NCBI GenBank assembly: GCA_030427205.1
Contig: JAUHXC010000017.1
Location: 147,807-211,806 of the forward strand
Reading direction: 5' to 3'
Source of the DNA: a bacterium
GTDB lineage: Bacteria > Myxococcota_A > Bradymonadia > UBA7976 > UBA1532
DNA length: 64,000 nt
The notes beneath the pieces are model-generated. The model did no database searches and was not told the origin of the DNA. It was given only the letters and a program-made list of their open reading frames with translations. This document shows, piece by piece, positions 8,605-18,900 of this stretch. A program made the position numbers and the translations under genes. Each line of letters starts with the position of its first letter. The first letter of the stretch is position 1.

Positions 8605-8614
8605 GGGGGCGGCG

Positions 8615-9508
8615 TCAGGGCGCGCGGCAGCGGCAGACGAAGTCATTGGCCGCCGCGTCGCAGCCGCGGGCGTCGTTGCGCTGGCACGAGTTGTCGTTCT
8701 CGTCCCACGCGGCGGCGCAGATCATGCCCTGGGCGGCGCAGACGGCGGTGCACGACGCGTCGCCCGGCGGGTCGACGAAGAACTCGCACCACGGCGCCGC
8801 GCCCTCGTAGCCGCCGCTGCAATAGCGCCGGGCCACCTGAGGATCGAAGTCCTCGCACTCCGGCGGCGCCGAGCAGACGCCGTCGATGTTGCATACGCCG
8901 TGGGTATGGCACGGCTGGCCGATCCGCTCGATGACCTCGGGCGGGGCGAGGCCGGCGCAGCCGACCATCTCGGCGCACGGGCCGTCGGTGATACGGGCCA
9001 CCTCGACGCGCACCGTCTCGCCGCAGAGGTCGTCGGCGGTGGCGCAGACGCCCACGTCGAGGCAGCCGCCGGCATCGCCCGGGTCGCGGCGGGTCTCGTA
9101 GCAGACGATGTCGCCGTCCTCCGAGACCTGCGCGTAGGCCAGCTCTTCGCCGCACTCGACCGGCGGGCACTGGGCGTCGGTCTCCGGGGCTTGCGGCGCG
9201 CCGTCGGGGCCGCAGATCGAGCAGACGCCGAGGCGGGTGAAGGGCTCGCAGGGCTCATCCGGCGGGTCCTGGGGCGGCGGGTCCTGCGGCGGCGGGTCCT
9301 GCGGCGGCGGCTCCTGGGGGTCGTCGGGCGGATCCTCGGCGCCCTGCGGCGGGTTGACCGGCCCCGGCGGATCGGGGGTCGGCGCCGCGTCGACGCCGCC
9401 GTCGATGGCGCCGGACGCCGTCTGGGGATCAGTCGGGTCGTCGACCGGCTCGCCGCCGGCGCAGCCGACGATCAGGGCGCAACCGGCGAGCAGCGCGGCG
9501 CGGCGCAT
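8615..9508 (-). CDS. Cys-rich lipoprotein with Pro/Gln-Asp repeats
   Basis: The start at 9508 (MRRAALLAGCALIVGC) gives a lipoprotein signal with lipobox LIVGC. The mature protein has an acidic, proline-rich stalk with a PPPQD repeat, then a Cys-rich region of about 190 residues (over 20 cysteines) that is probably disulfide-bonded and outside the cytoplasm. A longer frame begins 11 codons upstream, but it would bury the signal peptide. No enzymatic motif is visible. Such stalked Cys-rich lipoproteins are common in Myxococcota and usually have no known function. Confidence 0.65.
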   Translation of the reverse strand: MRRAALLAGCALIVGCAGGEPVDDPTDPQTASGAIDGGVDAAPTPDPPGPVNPPQGAEDPPDDPQEPPPQDPPPQDPPPQDPPDEPCEPFTRLGVCSICGPDGAPQAPETDAQCPPVECGEELAYAQVSEDGDIVCYETRRDPGDAGGCLDVGVCATADDLCGETVRVEVARITDGPCAEMVGCAGLAPPEVIERIGQPCHTHGVCNIDGVCSAPPECEDFDPQVARRYCSGGYEGAAPWCEFFVDPPGDASCTAVCAAQGMICAAAWDENDNSCQRNDARGCDAAANDFVCRCRAP

Positions 9509-9653
9509 GAGGACGGGGCTTCGGGCGGGGTTGATGGTCATGGTCCGGGCTGATGCAACCGGCGTTCCGGCGTCCAGCCCGCGCCCCGCGGTCAGCCGAG
9601 GTCTGTCGTCCGGGGTCGCCCGACCCCAGCGGCCCGCAGGCGCCGCCCCGACG

Positions 9654-10520
9654 TCAGGCGAAGACCACCGTCTTGTTGGCGTAGCGGATCACCCGGTCGT
9701 CCAGGTGCCAGCCCACCGCCCGGGCGAGCACCTGCCGCTCGACGTCCCGCCCCTTGCGCACCAGATCGCGCACCGCGTCGCGATGACCCACCCGCACGAC
9801 GTCCTGCTCGATGATCGGCCCCTCGTCCAGCTCGGCGGTCACGTAGTGGGCCGTCGCGCCGATGAGCTTCACCCCGCGGGCGTGGGCCCGGTGGTAGGGC
9901 TTGCTGCCGATGAACGACGGCAGGAACGAGTGGTGGATGTTGATGACATCCCCCGAGAACCCTTCGAGAAAGTCGGCGGTGAGGATCTGCATGTAGCGGG
10001 CGAGCACGACGAGGTCGACGCGGTGCTCGGCGAGCAGCTCGAGCTGGCGCGCCTCGGCGGCGGCCTTGCCGCCACGGGGCACCGGGATGTGGTGATAGGG
10101 CACGCCGAAGTGCTCGGCGATGGGCGCGCAGTCGGGGTGGTTGCCCGCCACGAACGGGATCTCGCAGCGCAGCTCGCCCGCCTCGTGGCGCTGCAGCAGG
10201 TCGTAGATGCAGTGGCGGTACTTCGAGACGAAGATCGCCATGCGCGGCGTCTCGCCGGCGTAGCGCAGGTGCCAGCGCATGCCGAAGCGCTCGGCCACCT
10301 CGCCGATGCCCCGCTCGAGGCTCACCCGGTCGGTATGCAGCGCCCGGGTATCGAAGCGGATGCGCTGGAAGAACTTGCCCGCCCGGGCATCGGCGTGCTG
10401 GTCGGCGTCGAGGATGTTCGCCCCGTGGCCGTAGAGCAGCTGGGCCAGGGCGGCGACGAGCCCCGGGCGGTCGGCGCAGTGTACGCGCAGGGTGGCGGTG
10501 TGGGCCCGATCGGCGGCCAT
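9654..10520 (-). CDS. purU: Formyltetrahydrofolate deformylase
   Basis: The 288-residue protein hydrolyses 10-formyl-THF to formate and THF, balancing one-carbon pools and feeding formate to purine synthesis. The N-terminal ACT domain (ATLRVHCADRPGLVAALAQLLYGHGANI) is followed by a formyltransferase-fold domain with VINIHHSFLPSF and the active-site stretch ATAHYVTAELDEGPII, which contain the family's Asn, His and Asp. Length and domain order are those of PurU. The ATG at 10520 places the ACT domain close to the N-terminus; an upstream in-frame ATG (10580) would add 20 low-complexity residues. It has no obvious operon partner. Confidence 0.92.
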   Translation of the reverse strand: MAADRAHTATLRVHCADRPGLVAALAQLLYGHGANILDADQHADARAGKFFQRIRFDTRALHTDRVSLERGIGEVAERFGMRWHLRYAGETPRMAIFVSKYRHCIYDLLQRHEAGELRCEIPFVAGNHPDCAPIAEHFGVPYHHIPVPRGGKAAAEARQLELLAEHRVDLVVLARYMQILTADFLEGFSGDVINIHHSFLPSFIGSKPYHRAHARGVKLIGATAHYVTAELDEGPIIEQDVVRVGHRDAVRDLVRKGRDVERQVLARAVGWHLDDRVIRYANKTVVFA

Positions 10521-10661
10521 GGGGCGACTCCCGGCTGAGGTTCGGCCGCCATCCTGCGCGCCGGGCGGCCTCGACTCCACTTTTTGGGCGTTTGCGGTCT
10601 GCGCCCGGGCTGGACGCGATCGAGAGAGAGCGCCCGACGCAGACCGCTCAGCGCAGATCGC

Positions 10662-11306
10662 TCAGCGCAGCGCGAACCCGCGCTCGAGGCAATCGAGGGC
10701 GTCCTCGCCGAGCTGGGTGAGGTCCTCGACGCCGCCGGTCTCGAACCAGTGCCGCATGGTGGCCCGAATGACGCCGATACACGCCCCCGCGATGACCCTG
10801 GCCCGCACCGCCGACGCCCGGTCGTCGCCGGTGCGGCCCATGATCGTGCGGGCCATGACCGCCTCCCAGTCGCGATCGATCTCCGCCTCGCGGGCCCGCA
10901 GGCTCGGCGTGCGGGCGATGAGCGCCTGCTGGGCGACGAGCTGCTCGCGATGAACCATGTACTCCGGCCCGAAGAGCCGCGTCGCCCGGCGCAGGGTCTC
11001 GAAGGGGTTCTCCGCGTCCGGGGCGTCGGTGAGCACCTTGACGAAGCGCTCGAGGCGCTCGGCCCGGTTGGGGAAGACGAGGTCTTCCTTCGACTTGAAG
11101 TAGCGGAAGAACGTGCGCCGCGAGACGCCCACCTCGTCGCAGATGTCGTCGAGGGTCGTCTCTTCGAAGCCGTCGTCGTGAAAGCGCCGCTGGGCGACGT
11201 TCACCAACGCCGTGCGCGTCGCCCGTTTGCGGGCCTCCCGGCGCCCGAGGGGCCGGCCGTGCTCGTCGGGCCGCTCGATCAAATTGTGTTCACTCAATCG
11301 TGGCAT
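10662..11306 (-). CDS. TetR-family regulator divergent from the PUFA genes
   Basis: The 214-residue product has a TetR N-terminal helix-turn-helix (ATRTALVNVAQRRFHDDGFE, then DDICDEVGVSRRTFFRYFKSK) and an all-helical ligand domain with an MftR-like ending (ACIGVIRATMRHWFETGG). The start at 11306 (MPRLSEHN) is preferred over a frame extension that overlaps the divergent gene. It is transcribed away from pfaD across a 71-bp gap holding two inverted repeats, the usual layout for a local repressor. Control of the PUFA operon in response to an acyl-CoA or fatty acid is an inference. Confidence 0.85.
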   Translation of the reverse strand: MPRLSEHNLIERPDEHGRPLGRREARKRATRTALVNVAQRRFHDDGFEETTLDDICDEVGVSRRTFFRYFKSKEDLVFPNRAERLERFVKVLTDAPDAENPFETLRRATRLFGPEYMVHREQLVAQQALIARTPSLRAREAEIDRDWEAVMARTIMGRTGDDRASAVRARVIAGACIGVIRATMRHWFETGGVEDLTQLGEDALDCLERGFALR

Positions 11307-11377
11307 TGCACTCGCCCGACAGAGTATACCGTCGGGCCTCGAACAAAAAATGTCACTCGGTGGCACTTCGGGGTGCG
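11307..11377. promoter_or_regulatory. Divergent promoter region with two inverted repeats
   Basis: Between the TetR gene and pfaD there is a perfect repeat with arms GCCCGAC (11314-11320) and GTCGGGC (11331-11337) around AGAGTATACC. An imperfect one follows, TGTCAC-TCG-GTGGCA (11351-11365). Their centres are about 33 bp apart, near three helical turns. Either could be the TetR operator. An A-rich tract (11344-11350) lies between them. Confidence 0.45.
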
Positions 11378-12967
11378 ATGACCTCCTCCCAGACTCAGCC
11401 GACGCCCACCGCGGGCTCCGCGGCCCCCGCCTTCACCGCCGACGCGCTGCTGCGAGCCCTCGTGCCCCGCGCCGCGCTGCTCGTGGTGCGCGACGCCGCC
11501 GGCCGGCCCGGAGTCGCCGCGCCGGGGCCGCTGCCCGCCGGCGTCGACGCCACCGCGCACCTGCCGCCGATGTATCCCGAGTGGCTCGGCGACCGCGGCT
11601 TCGGCGAGGTGCACGGCTGCCGCTTCCCCTACGTGACCGGCGCGATGGCCAACGGCATCGCCACCGTCGAGCTGGTCTGCGCCGCCGCCCGCGCCGGCTG
11701 CCTGGGCTTCTTCGGCGCGGCGGGCCTCGACCCCGCGCGCATCGAGCAGGCCATCGACCGGCTCGAAGCCGCGCTCGATCCCGCCGGGCTGCCCTGGGGC
11801 AGCAACCTCATCCACAACCCGCACGAGCCCGATCAGGAGGCGGCGGTCGCCGACCTCTACATCCGCCGCGGCGTGCGCCGGGTCTCGGCGGCGGCCTACA
11901 TGGCGCTGACCCCGGCCCTGGTGCGCTACGCCGCCAGCGGCCTGCGCGTGGGGCCGGCGGGCATCGAGCGGCGGCATCACGTCTTCGCCAAGATCTCGCA
12001 CCCCGACGTGGCCCGGCACTTCATGCAGCCGGCGCCGGCGGCCATGCTCGACGGGCTCGTCGCCCGCGGCCTGCTCAGCGCCGACGAGGCCCGGCTGGCG
12101 CGGCAGATCCCGGTGGCCGAAGACATCACCTGCGAGGCCGACTCCGGCGGGCACACCGACAACCGCCCGCTGACGGCGCTCTTGCCGGCGGTCGCCGCGC
12201 TGCGCGACGCCATCACCCGCGAGCGGGGCTATCCGCGGCCCATCCGCGTCGGCGCCGCGGGCGGCCTGGGCACGCCGTCGGCGATCGCCGCCGCCTTCGG
12301 GCTGGGCGCGGCCTATGTGCTCACCGGCAGCGTCAATCAAGCCTGCGTCGAGTCGGGGCTGGCGCCCGACGGGCGGGCGATGCTGGCCAAGGCCGACATC
12401 GGCGACGTGGTCATGGCCCCCGCCGCCGACATGTTCGAGATGGGCGTCGAGGTGCAGGTGCTCAAGCGCGGCACCTTCTTCGCGATGCGCGGGCGCAAGC
12501 TCTTCGAGCTGTACCGCGCGTATCCGTCGCTCGAGGCCATCCCCGCCGACCAGCGGGCCCGGGTCGAGAAGCAGATCCTGCGCGCCGACTTCGCCGAGGC
12601 CTGGGCCGCGACCCGCGACTTCTGGCAGCGCCGCGACCCGCGCGAGATCGAGCGCGCCGAGCGCGACCCCAAGCACCGCATGGCGCTGGTCTTCCGGGCC
12701 TATCTCGGCCAGGCCAGCAAGTGGGCCATCGCCGGGCGGGCCGATCGCGCCGCCGACTATCAGATCTGGTGCGGCCCGGCCATGGGCGCCTTCAACGCCT
12801 GGGTGCGCGGCTCGTTCCTCGAGCCCGCCGAGAGCCGGCAGGTGGCCCAGGTGGCCCTCAACCTGCTCGAAGGGGCCGCGCTGATCACCCGCGCCCACCA
12901 GCTGCGCACCTTCGGCGTGCCCATGCCCGCCGCCGCTTTTGCCTTCCGCCCCCGTCCGCTCGCCTGA
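11378..12967 (+). CDS. pfaD: PUFA synthase trans-acting enoyl reductase
   Basis: The 529-residue protein is an FMN-dependent enoyl reductase of the PfaD/2-nitropropane dioxygenase family, which reduces ACP-bound enoyl intermediates during PUFA assembly. It shows an N-terminal cap (YPEWLGDRGFGEVHGCRFPY), a TIM barrel with VGAAGGLGTPSAIAAAFGLG and GAAYVLTGSVNQ (FMN phosphate loop), and the conserved EADSGGHTDNRPL. The start at 11378 (MTSSQTQ) is chosen because the upstream extension crosses the promoter region. It precedes pfaA by 15 bp. As first gene it corresponds to pfa1 of the Sorangium/Aetherobacter clusters, unlike marine gammaproteobacterial clusters in which pfaD is last. Confidence 0.9.
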   Translation: MTSSQTQPTPTAGSAAPAFTADALLRALVPRAALLVVRDAAGRPGVAAPGPLPAGVDATAHLPPMYPEWLGDRGFGEVHGCRFPYVTGAMANGIATVELVCAAARAGCLGFFGAAGLDPARIEQAIDRLEAALDPAGLPWGSNLIHNPHEPDQEAAVADLYIRRGVRRVSAAAYMALTPALVRYAASGLRVGPAGIERRHHVFAKISHPDVARHFMQPAPAAMLDGLVARGLLSADEARLARQIPVAEDITCEADSGGHTDNRPLTALLPAVAALRDAITRERGYPRPIRVGAAGGLGTPSAIAAAFGLGAAYVLTGSVNQACVESGLAPDGRAMLAKADIGDVVMAPAADMFEMGVEVQVLKRGTFFAMRGRKLFELYRAYPSLEAIPADQRARVEKQILRADFAEAWAATRDFWQRRDPREIERAERDPKHRMALVFRAYLGQASKWAIAGRADRAADYQIWCGPAMGAFNAWVRGSFLEPAESRQVAQVALNLLEGAALITRAHQLRTFGVPMPAAAFAFRPRPLA

Positions 12968-12982
12968 GCCGAGGTCATCGAC

Positions 12983-15900
12983 ATGTCCCAGACGCCGCCG
13001 TCACCGGCCAGCCAGCCCATCGCCGTCGTGGGGGTCAGCGCCTTCTTCCCCGGCTCGCTCGACGCCACCGGGTTCTGGCGCGACATCCTCGCCGGGCGCG
13101 ACCTCATCGACGACGTGCCGCCCAGCCACTGGCTCGTCGAAGACTATTACGACCCCGACCCCAGCGCGCCGGACAAGACCTACGCCCGCCGCGGCGGCTT
13201 CTTGAAGCACGTCGACTTCGACGCGCTCGGCTGGGGCGTGCCGCCGAACATCATCCCGGCCACCGACACCTCGCAGCTGCTGGCGTTGATCCTGGCGCGT
13301 CGGGTGCTCGAAGACGCCGCGGGCGGTCAGTTCGAGTCGATGGACCGCTCGCGCATCTCGGTCATCCTGGGGGTGACCTCGGCCCAGGAGCTGCTGGCGT
13401 CGATGGTCAGCCGCCTGCAGCGGCCGGTCTGGGTCAAGGCGCTGCGCGAGTCGGGCCTGCCCGAAGACGAGGTGCAGGCCGCCTGCGACCGCATCGCGGC
13501 CCACTACACCCCGTGGCAGGAGAGCAGCTTCCCCGGGCTGCTGGGCAACGTGGTCGCCGGGCGCATCGCCAACCGGCTGAACACCGGCGGCACCAACTGC
13601 GTGACCGACGCCGCCTGCGCGTCGACGTTCTCGGCGCTGGCCATGGGCATCTCCGAGCTGCAGCTGGGCACCAGCGACATGGTGATCAGCGGCGGGGTCG
13701 ACACGCTCAACGACATCTTCATGTTCATGTGCTTCTCCAAGACCCCCGCGCTGAGCGCCAGCGGCGACTGCCGGCCGTTCTCCGACAAGGCCGACGGCAC
13801 GATGCTCGGTGAGGGGCTGGGCATGGTCGCGCTCAAGCGGCTGGCCGACGCCGAGCGGGACGGCGACCGGATCTACGCGGTCATCCGCGGGGTCGGCACG
13901 TCGTCGGACGGGCGCTCGAAGAGCGTCTACGCGCCGGTCTCGGCGGGTCAGGCCAACGCGCTGCGCCGGGCCTACGACCGCGCGGGCTACGGCCCCGAGA
14001 CCGTCGAGCTCGTCGAGGCCCACGGCACCGGCACCATCGCCGGCGACGCCGCCGAGTTCGAAGGCCTGCGCATGGTCTTCGACGCCGCCGAGCGCAGCGA
14101 TCGCCAGTGGTGCGCCCTGGGCAGCGTCAAGTCGCAGATCGGCCACACCAAGGCCGCCGCCGGCGCCGCCGGGCTGTTCAAGGCGATCATGGCCCTGCAC
14201 CACAAGGTGCTGCCGCCGACCATCAAGATCGAGCAGCCCAACCCCAAGCTGCGCCTCGAAGAGAGCCCGTTCGCGCTCAATACCCGCGCCCGGCCGTGGA
14301 TCCGCGGCGCCGATCACCCGCGGCGGGCCTCGGTCAGCTCGTTCGGCTTCGGCGGCTCGAACTTCCACGTGACCCTCGAGGAGTACACCGGCGCGACGCC
14401 CGCCGAGCGCCTCGATCCGATCGAACAGCGGCTGGTCTTGATCTCGGCCGCCGACGGCCCGCGGGTCGCCGCCGAGGCCCGCGCGCTGGCCGAGCGCTGC
14501 CGCACCGACGCCGACCTGCGGTGGCTCGCGCGGCAGAGCCAGCGGGCCTTCGACGCCCACGCCGCCGCCCGCGCGGCGGTGGTCGTCGACGGCGCCGAGG
14601 CCGCGCGCGAGCGGCTTATGGCGCTGGCCGGGCGCATCGAGAAGAGCCCCGCCGAAGCCCTGCGCCTGCCCGACGGCAGCGTCTACGCCACCGGCCCGCA
14701 CGCCGGCGAGGTGGCCTTCGTCTTCCCGGGGCAGGGCAGCCAGGCGGTCGACATGGGCGCCGAGCTGGCCATGGCCTTCGACGCCGCCCGCGCGCCGTGG
14801 GATCGCGCCGCCACGCTGGGCATCGACCTGCATGGGGTGAGCTTCCCGCGCACCGGCTTCGCCGACGATCAGGCGGCCCGCGACGCCGCGCGGCTGACGG
14901 CGACCGAGAACGCCCAGCCGGCCATCGGCTGCACCTCGCTGTCGATGCTGGCGCTGCTCGACGCCATGGGCCTCGAGCCGGCGCGGGTCGCCGGGCACAG
15001 CTTCGGCGAGGTCACCGCGCTGTATGCGGCGGGGGTGATCGGGGCCGACGACATGCTGCGCATCGCCCGGCGCCGCGGCGAGCTGATGGCCGCGGCGTCC
15101 AGCGTGCCCGGCGCGATGCTGGCGGTGCGCGCGGACATCGACGCGGTGCGCGCGGTCGCCGAGGCCCACCCGGCGGTGGTGGTCGCCAACCACAACGGCC
15201 CGCGGCAGGTGGTGCTGTCGGGGCCGGTCGACGCCATCGACGCGGTGCAGAAGAGCCTCGCCGACGCCGGCCTGCGCGGTCGGCGGCTGCCCGTCTCGAC
15301 GGCCTTCCACTCGCCGCTGGTGGCCGACGCGCGGGCGCCGTTCGCCGAGTTCCTGGCGGGCGTCGACTTCGCCGCGCCGGCCCGCCCGGTCTACGCCAAC
15401 GTCACCGCCGCGCCGCACGCTGCCGACGGGGTCGAGGCGCGGCTCGCCGAGCAGCTCGTCAGCCCGGTGCGCTTCGTCGAGATGATCGAGGCGATGTACG
15501 CCGACGGCGTGCGCACCTTCGTCGAGGTCGGGCCGGGGGCGGTGCTCACCGGCTTGATCGGGCGCATCCTGGGCGAGCGCCCGCACCGGGTGGTGTCGCT
15601 CGAGCGCAAGGGGCGCGGCGGCGTCGAGTCGTTCCTGCGGGCGGTGGGCGAGCTGTCGGCCGCCGGGCTGGCGCTCGACGTCGAGGCGCTGTGGAGCCGC
15701 TATCGGGCGCCGATCGATCCGGCGACGGTGAAGAAGGCCCGGCTGGCGGTGCCCATCTGCGGCAGCAACCCCGGCAAGCCCTATCCGCCGCCGGGCGGCG
15801 CCGCCGACCTGCCGCCGCCCAATCCGCCGCGGGCCGTGGCGAAGCCCGCGGCGCCCGCGCCGACGCCGGTCGAGACCGCGCCGACGCCGCCCAGGGCCCC

Positions 15901-18900
15901 TGCGCGCCCCGCTGCGGCCGTCGACCCCAGACCCGCTACACCTGCCCCGGCGCGGCCGATCGCGACCCCCGTGCCCGCCCGGCGGCCCCAGGCGGCATCG
16001 GCGGCTCCGGCGGTCGCGGTGCGCCGGCTCGCCGCGAGCCCGCAGGGCCCGTCGCCCGACTGGCTGCAGGCGTTCGAAGAGACCCAGCGCCAGACCGCGC
16101 GGGCCCACGCCAGCTACCAGGAGGCGATGGCTCGATCCCACGAGGCCTTCCTCGAGACGATGCAGTCGGGCCTGAGCGGCCTGGCGACGATGCTCGGCGG
16201 CGGCGCGCCGGTCGCGCAGGCGCCGGTTGCGCGGCACCCGGTCGCGCCGAGCCCCGTCGCGCAGGCCCCGATCGCGCAGGCCCCGATCGCGCCCGCCCCG
16301 ATCGCGCCCGCCCCGATCGCGCCCGCCCCGGTCGTGGCGACGGCTCCCGCGCCCCGCCCCGTCGCGCCCCGGCCCGCACCGGCAGCGCCCGCCGCGCCGG
16401 CCCGCCCCGCGGTGGACCTGAAGGCGACGATGCTGGCGGTGGTGGCCGAGAAGACGGGCTACCCGGCCGACATGCTGACGCTGGAGATGGACCTGGAAGG
16501 CGACCTGGGGATCGACTCGATCAAGCGGGTGGAGATCCTGGCGGCGGTGCGCGAGGCGGCGCCGGGGCTGCCCGAGCTGGATCCGGGCGTGCTGGGCACG
16601 CTGGCGACGCTGGGCGAGATCGTGGCGCACATGGACGCGGTCCTGCCGTCAGCGCCCGCCGCACCCGCCGCGCCCGCCGCGCCGGCCCGGCCGGCGGTGG
16701 ATCTGAAAGCGACGATGCTGGCGGTGGTGGCCGAGAAGACGGGCTATCCGGCCGACATGCTGACGCTGGAGATGGACCTGGAAGGCGACCTGGGGATCGA
16801 CTCGATCAAGCGGGTCGAGATCCTGGCGGCGGTGCGCGAGGCGGCGCCGGGTCTGCCCGAGCTGGATCCGGGCGCGCTGGGCACGCTGGCGACGCTGGGC
16901 GAGATCGTGGCGCACATGGACGCGGTCCTGCCGTCAGCGCCGGCCGTGCCCGAGCCGGCCCGGCCGGCGGTGGATCTGAAGGCGACGATGCTGTCGGTGG
17001 TGGCCGAGAAGACGGGCTACCCGGCCGACATGCTGACGCTGGAGATGGACCTGGAAGGCGACCTGGGGATCGACTCGATCAAGCGGGTGGAGATCCTGGC
17101 GGCGGTGCGCGAGGCGGCGCCGGGGCTGCCCGAGCTGGATCCGGGCGCGCTGGGCACGCTGGCGACGCTGGGCGAGATCGTGGCCCACATGGACGCGGTC
17201 CTGCCGTCGGCGCCGGCCGGGTCTGCCGCGCCCGCGGCGCCCGCGCCATCCACGGCGGATCTGCAGGCGACGATGCTGGCGGTGGTGGCCGAGAAGACGG
17301 GCTACCCGGCCGACATGCTGCGGCTGGAGATGGACCTCGAGGGCGACCTGGGGATCGACTCGATCAAGCGGGTGGAGATCCTGGCGGCGGTGCGCGAGGC
17401 GGCGCCGGGGCTGCCCGAGCTGGATCCGGGCGTCTTGGGCACGCTGGCGACGCTGGGCGAGATCGTGGCGCACTTGCGGGCGGGCGCCGCGCCGGTGGCG
17501 AGCGCGCCGGCCATGGGCCTCGATCTGCAGCGGGTCATGCTCGACGTCGTGGCCGAGAAGACGGGCTATCCGGCCGATATGCTCGACCTCGAGATGGACC
17601 TGGAAGGGGATCTGGGGATCGACTCGATCAAGCGGGTGGAGATCCTGGCGGCGGTCCAGGCGGCGGCGCCCGAGCTGCCCGAGATCGAGCCCGCCGAGCT
17701 GGGCGCGCTGCAGACTCTGGGCGCCATCGTCGAGCGCTTCCGCGCCGCCGGGGCCGCGCCGCCCGCGCCGACCAGCGCAACCGATCCGGGCGCGACCGCT
17801 CCCCGCGGGGCCGCTGCGAGCGAGCCGACGCCGCCGGGCCTGGGCCGCTTCGAGTTGCACCCGGTCGACGCGCCGGCCGCCGGCTTCGCGCTGCCCGGTC
17901 TGTTCGACGGCGACGTCCTGATCACGCCCGACGGCGGCGGCGTCGCCGAGGCGCTGGTCAGCGCGCTGACGGCGGCCGGCGTGTGCGCCCGCGCGGTCGA
18001 TAGCCTGCCGGTCGGCGCCGAGCGGGTGATCTTCCTCGGCGGCCTGCGCCCGGTCGCGAGCATCGACGACGCCCTGGCGGTCGATCGTGAGGCCTTCGCC
18101 GCCGCGCGCACCGTGGCGCAGGGCGCGCCGGCGCTGTGGGTGAGCGTGCAGGATACCGGCGGCGCCTTCGGCTTCGCGCCGATGCCCGAGCACCGCGCGT
18201 GGCTCGGCGGGCTGCCGGCCATGACCAAGACCGCCGATCTCGAGTGGCCCGACGCCACGACGCTGGCCGTCGACATCGAGCGCGCCGACCGCGGCGCCGA
18301 GCAGATCGCCGACGCCCTGGCCCACGAGCTGCTGCGCGGCGGCGGCGAGGCCGAGGTGGGCCTGCGGGCCGACGGGCGGCGCATCACGCTGCGCAGCGTC
18401 GCCGTGCCGGTCGAGCGGGCCGACGATGGCTTCGGCGCCGAGAGCGTCTTCGTCGTCTCCGGCGGCGCGCGCGGGGTCACCGCCCGCTGCGTCGTCGCCT
18501 GGGCCGAGGCCACCGCCGCCCGCTTCGCGCTGCTGGGTCGCACGCCGCTGTCCGCCGAGCCGGCCTGCGTCGCGGGTATCGCCGACGACGCCGGCCTCAA
18601 GCGCGCGCTGCTGAGCGACGCCCGCGCGCGGGGTGAGATGCCGACCCCCGCCGCGCTGGGATCGACCGTGCGCCGTATCCTCTCCGGCCGCGAGATCCGC
18701 GCGACGCTGGCGGCGATCGAGGCCGCCGGCGGGCAGGCGCGCTACGTGGCGGTGGACGTCACCGATGGCCCGGCCGTCGCCGCCGCCCTCGACGGCGTGC
18801 GCGCCGAGTGGGGCCCGATCACCGGCGTGGTGCACGGGGCGGGCGTGCTGGCCGACAAGCGCATCGCCGAGAAGACCGACGCCCAGTTCGAGCGGGTCTT

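Noticed and set aside
7414..8646. 410-codon minus-strand frame read as one gene
   Set aside because: Only the last 120 or so codons look like protein (MmyB end). The rest is the reverse of the hydrolase.
13001..16630. 1209-codon minus-strand frame opposite the PfaA KS/MAT
   Set aside because: It is an antisense shadow with no recognisable motif.
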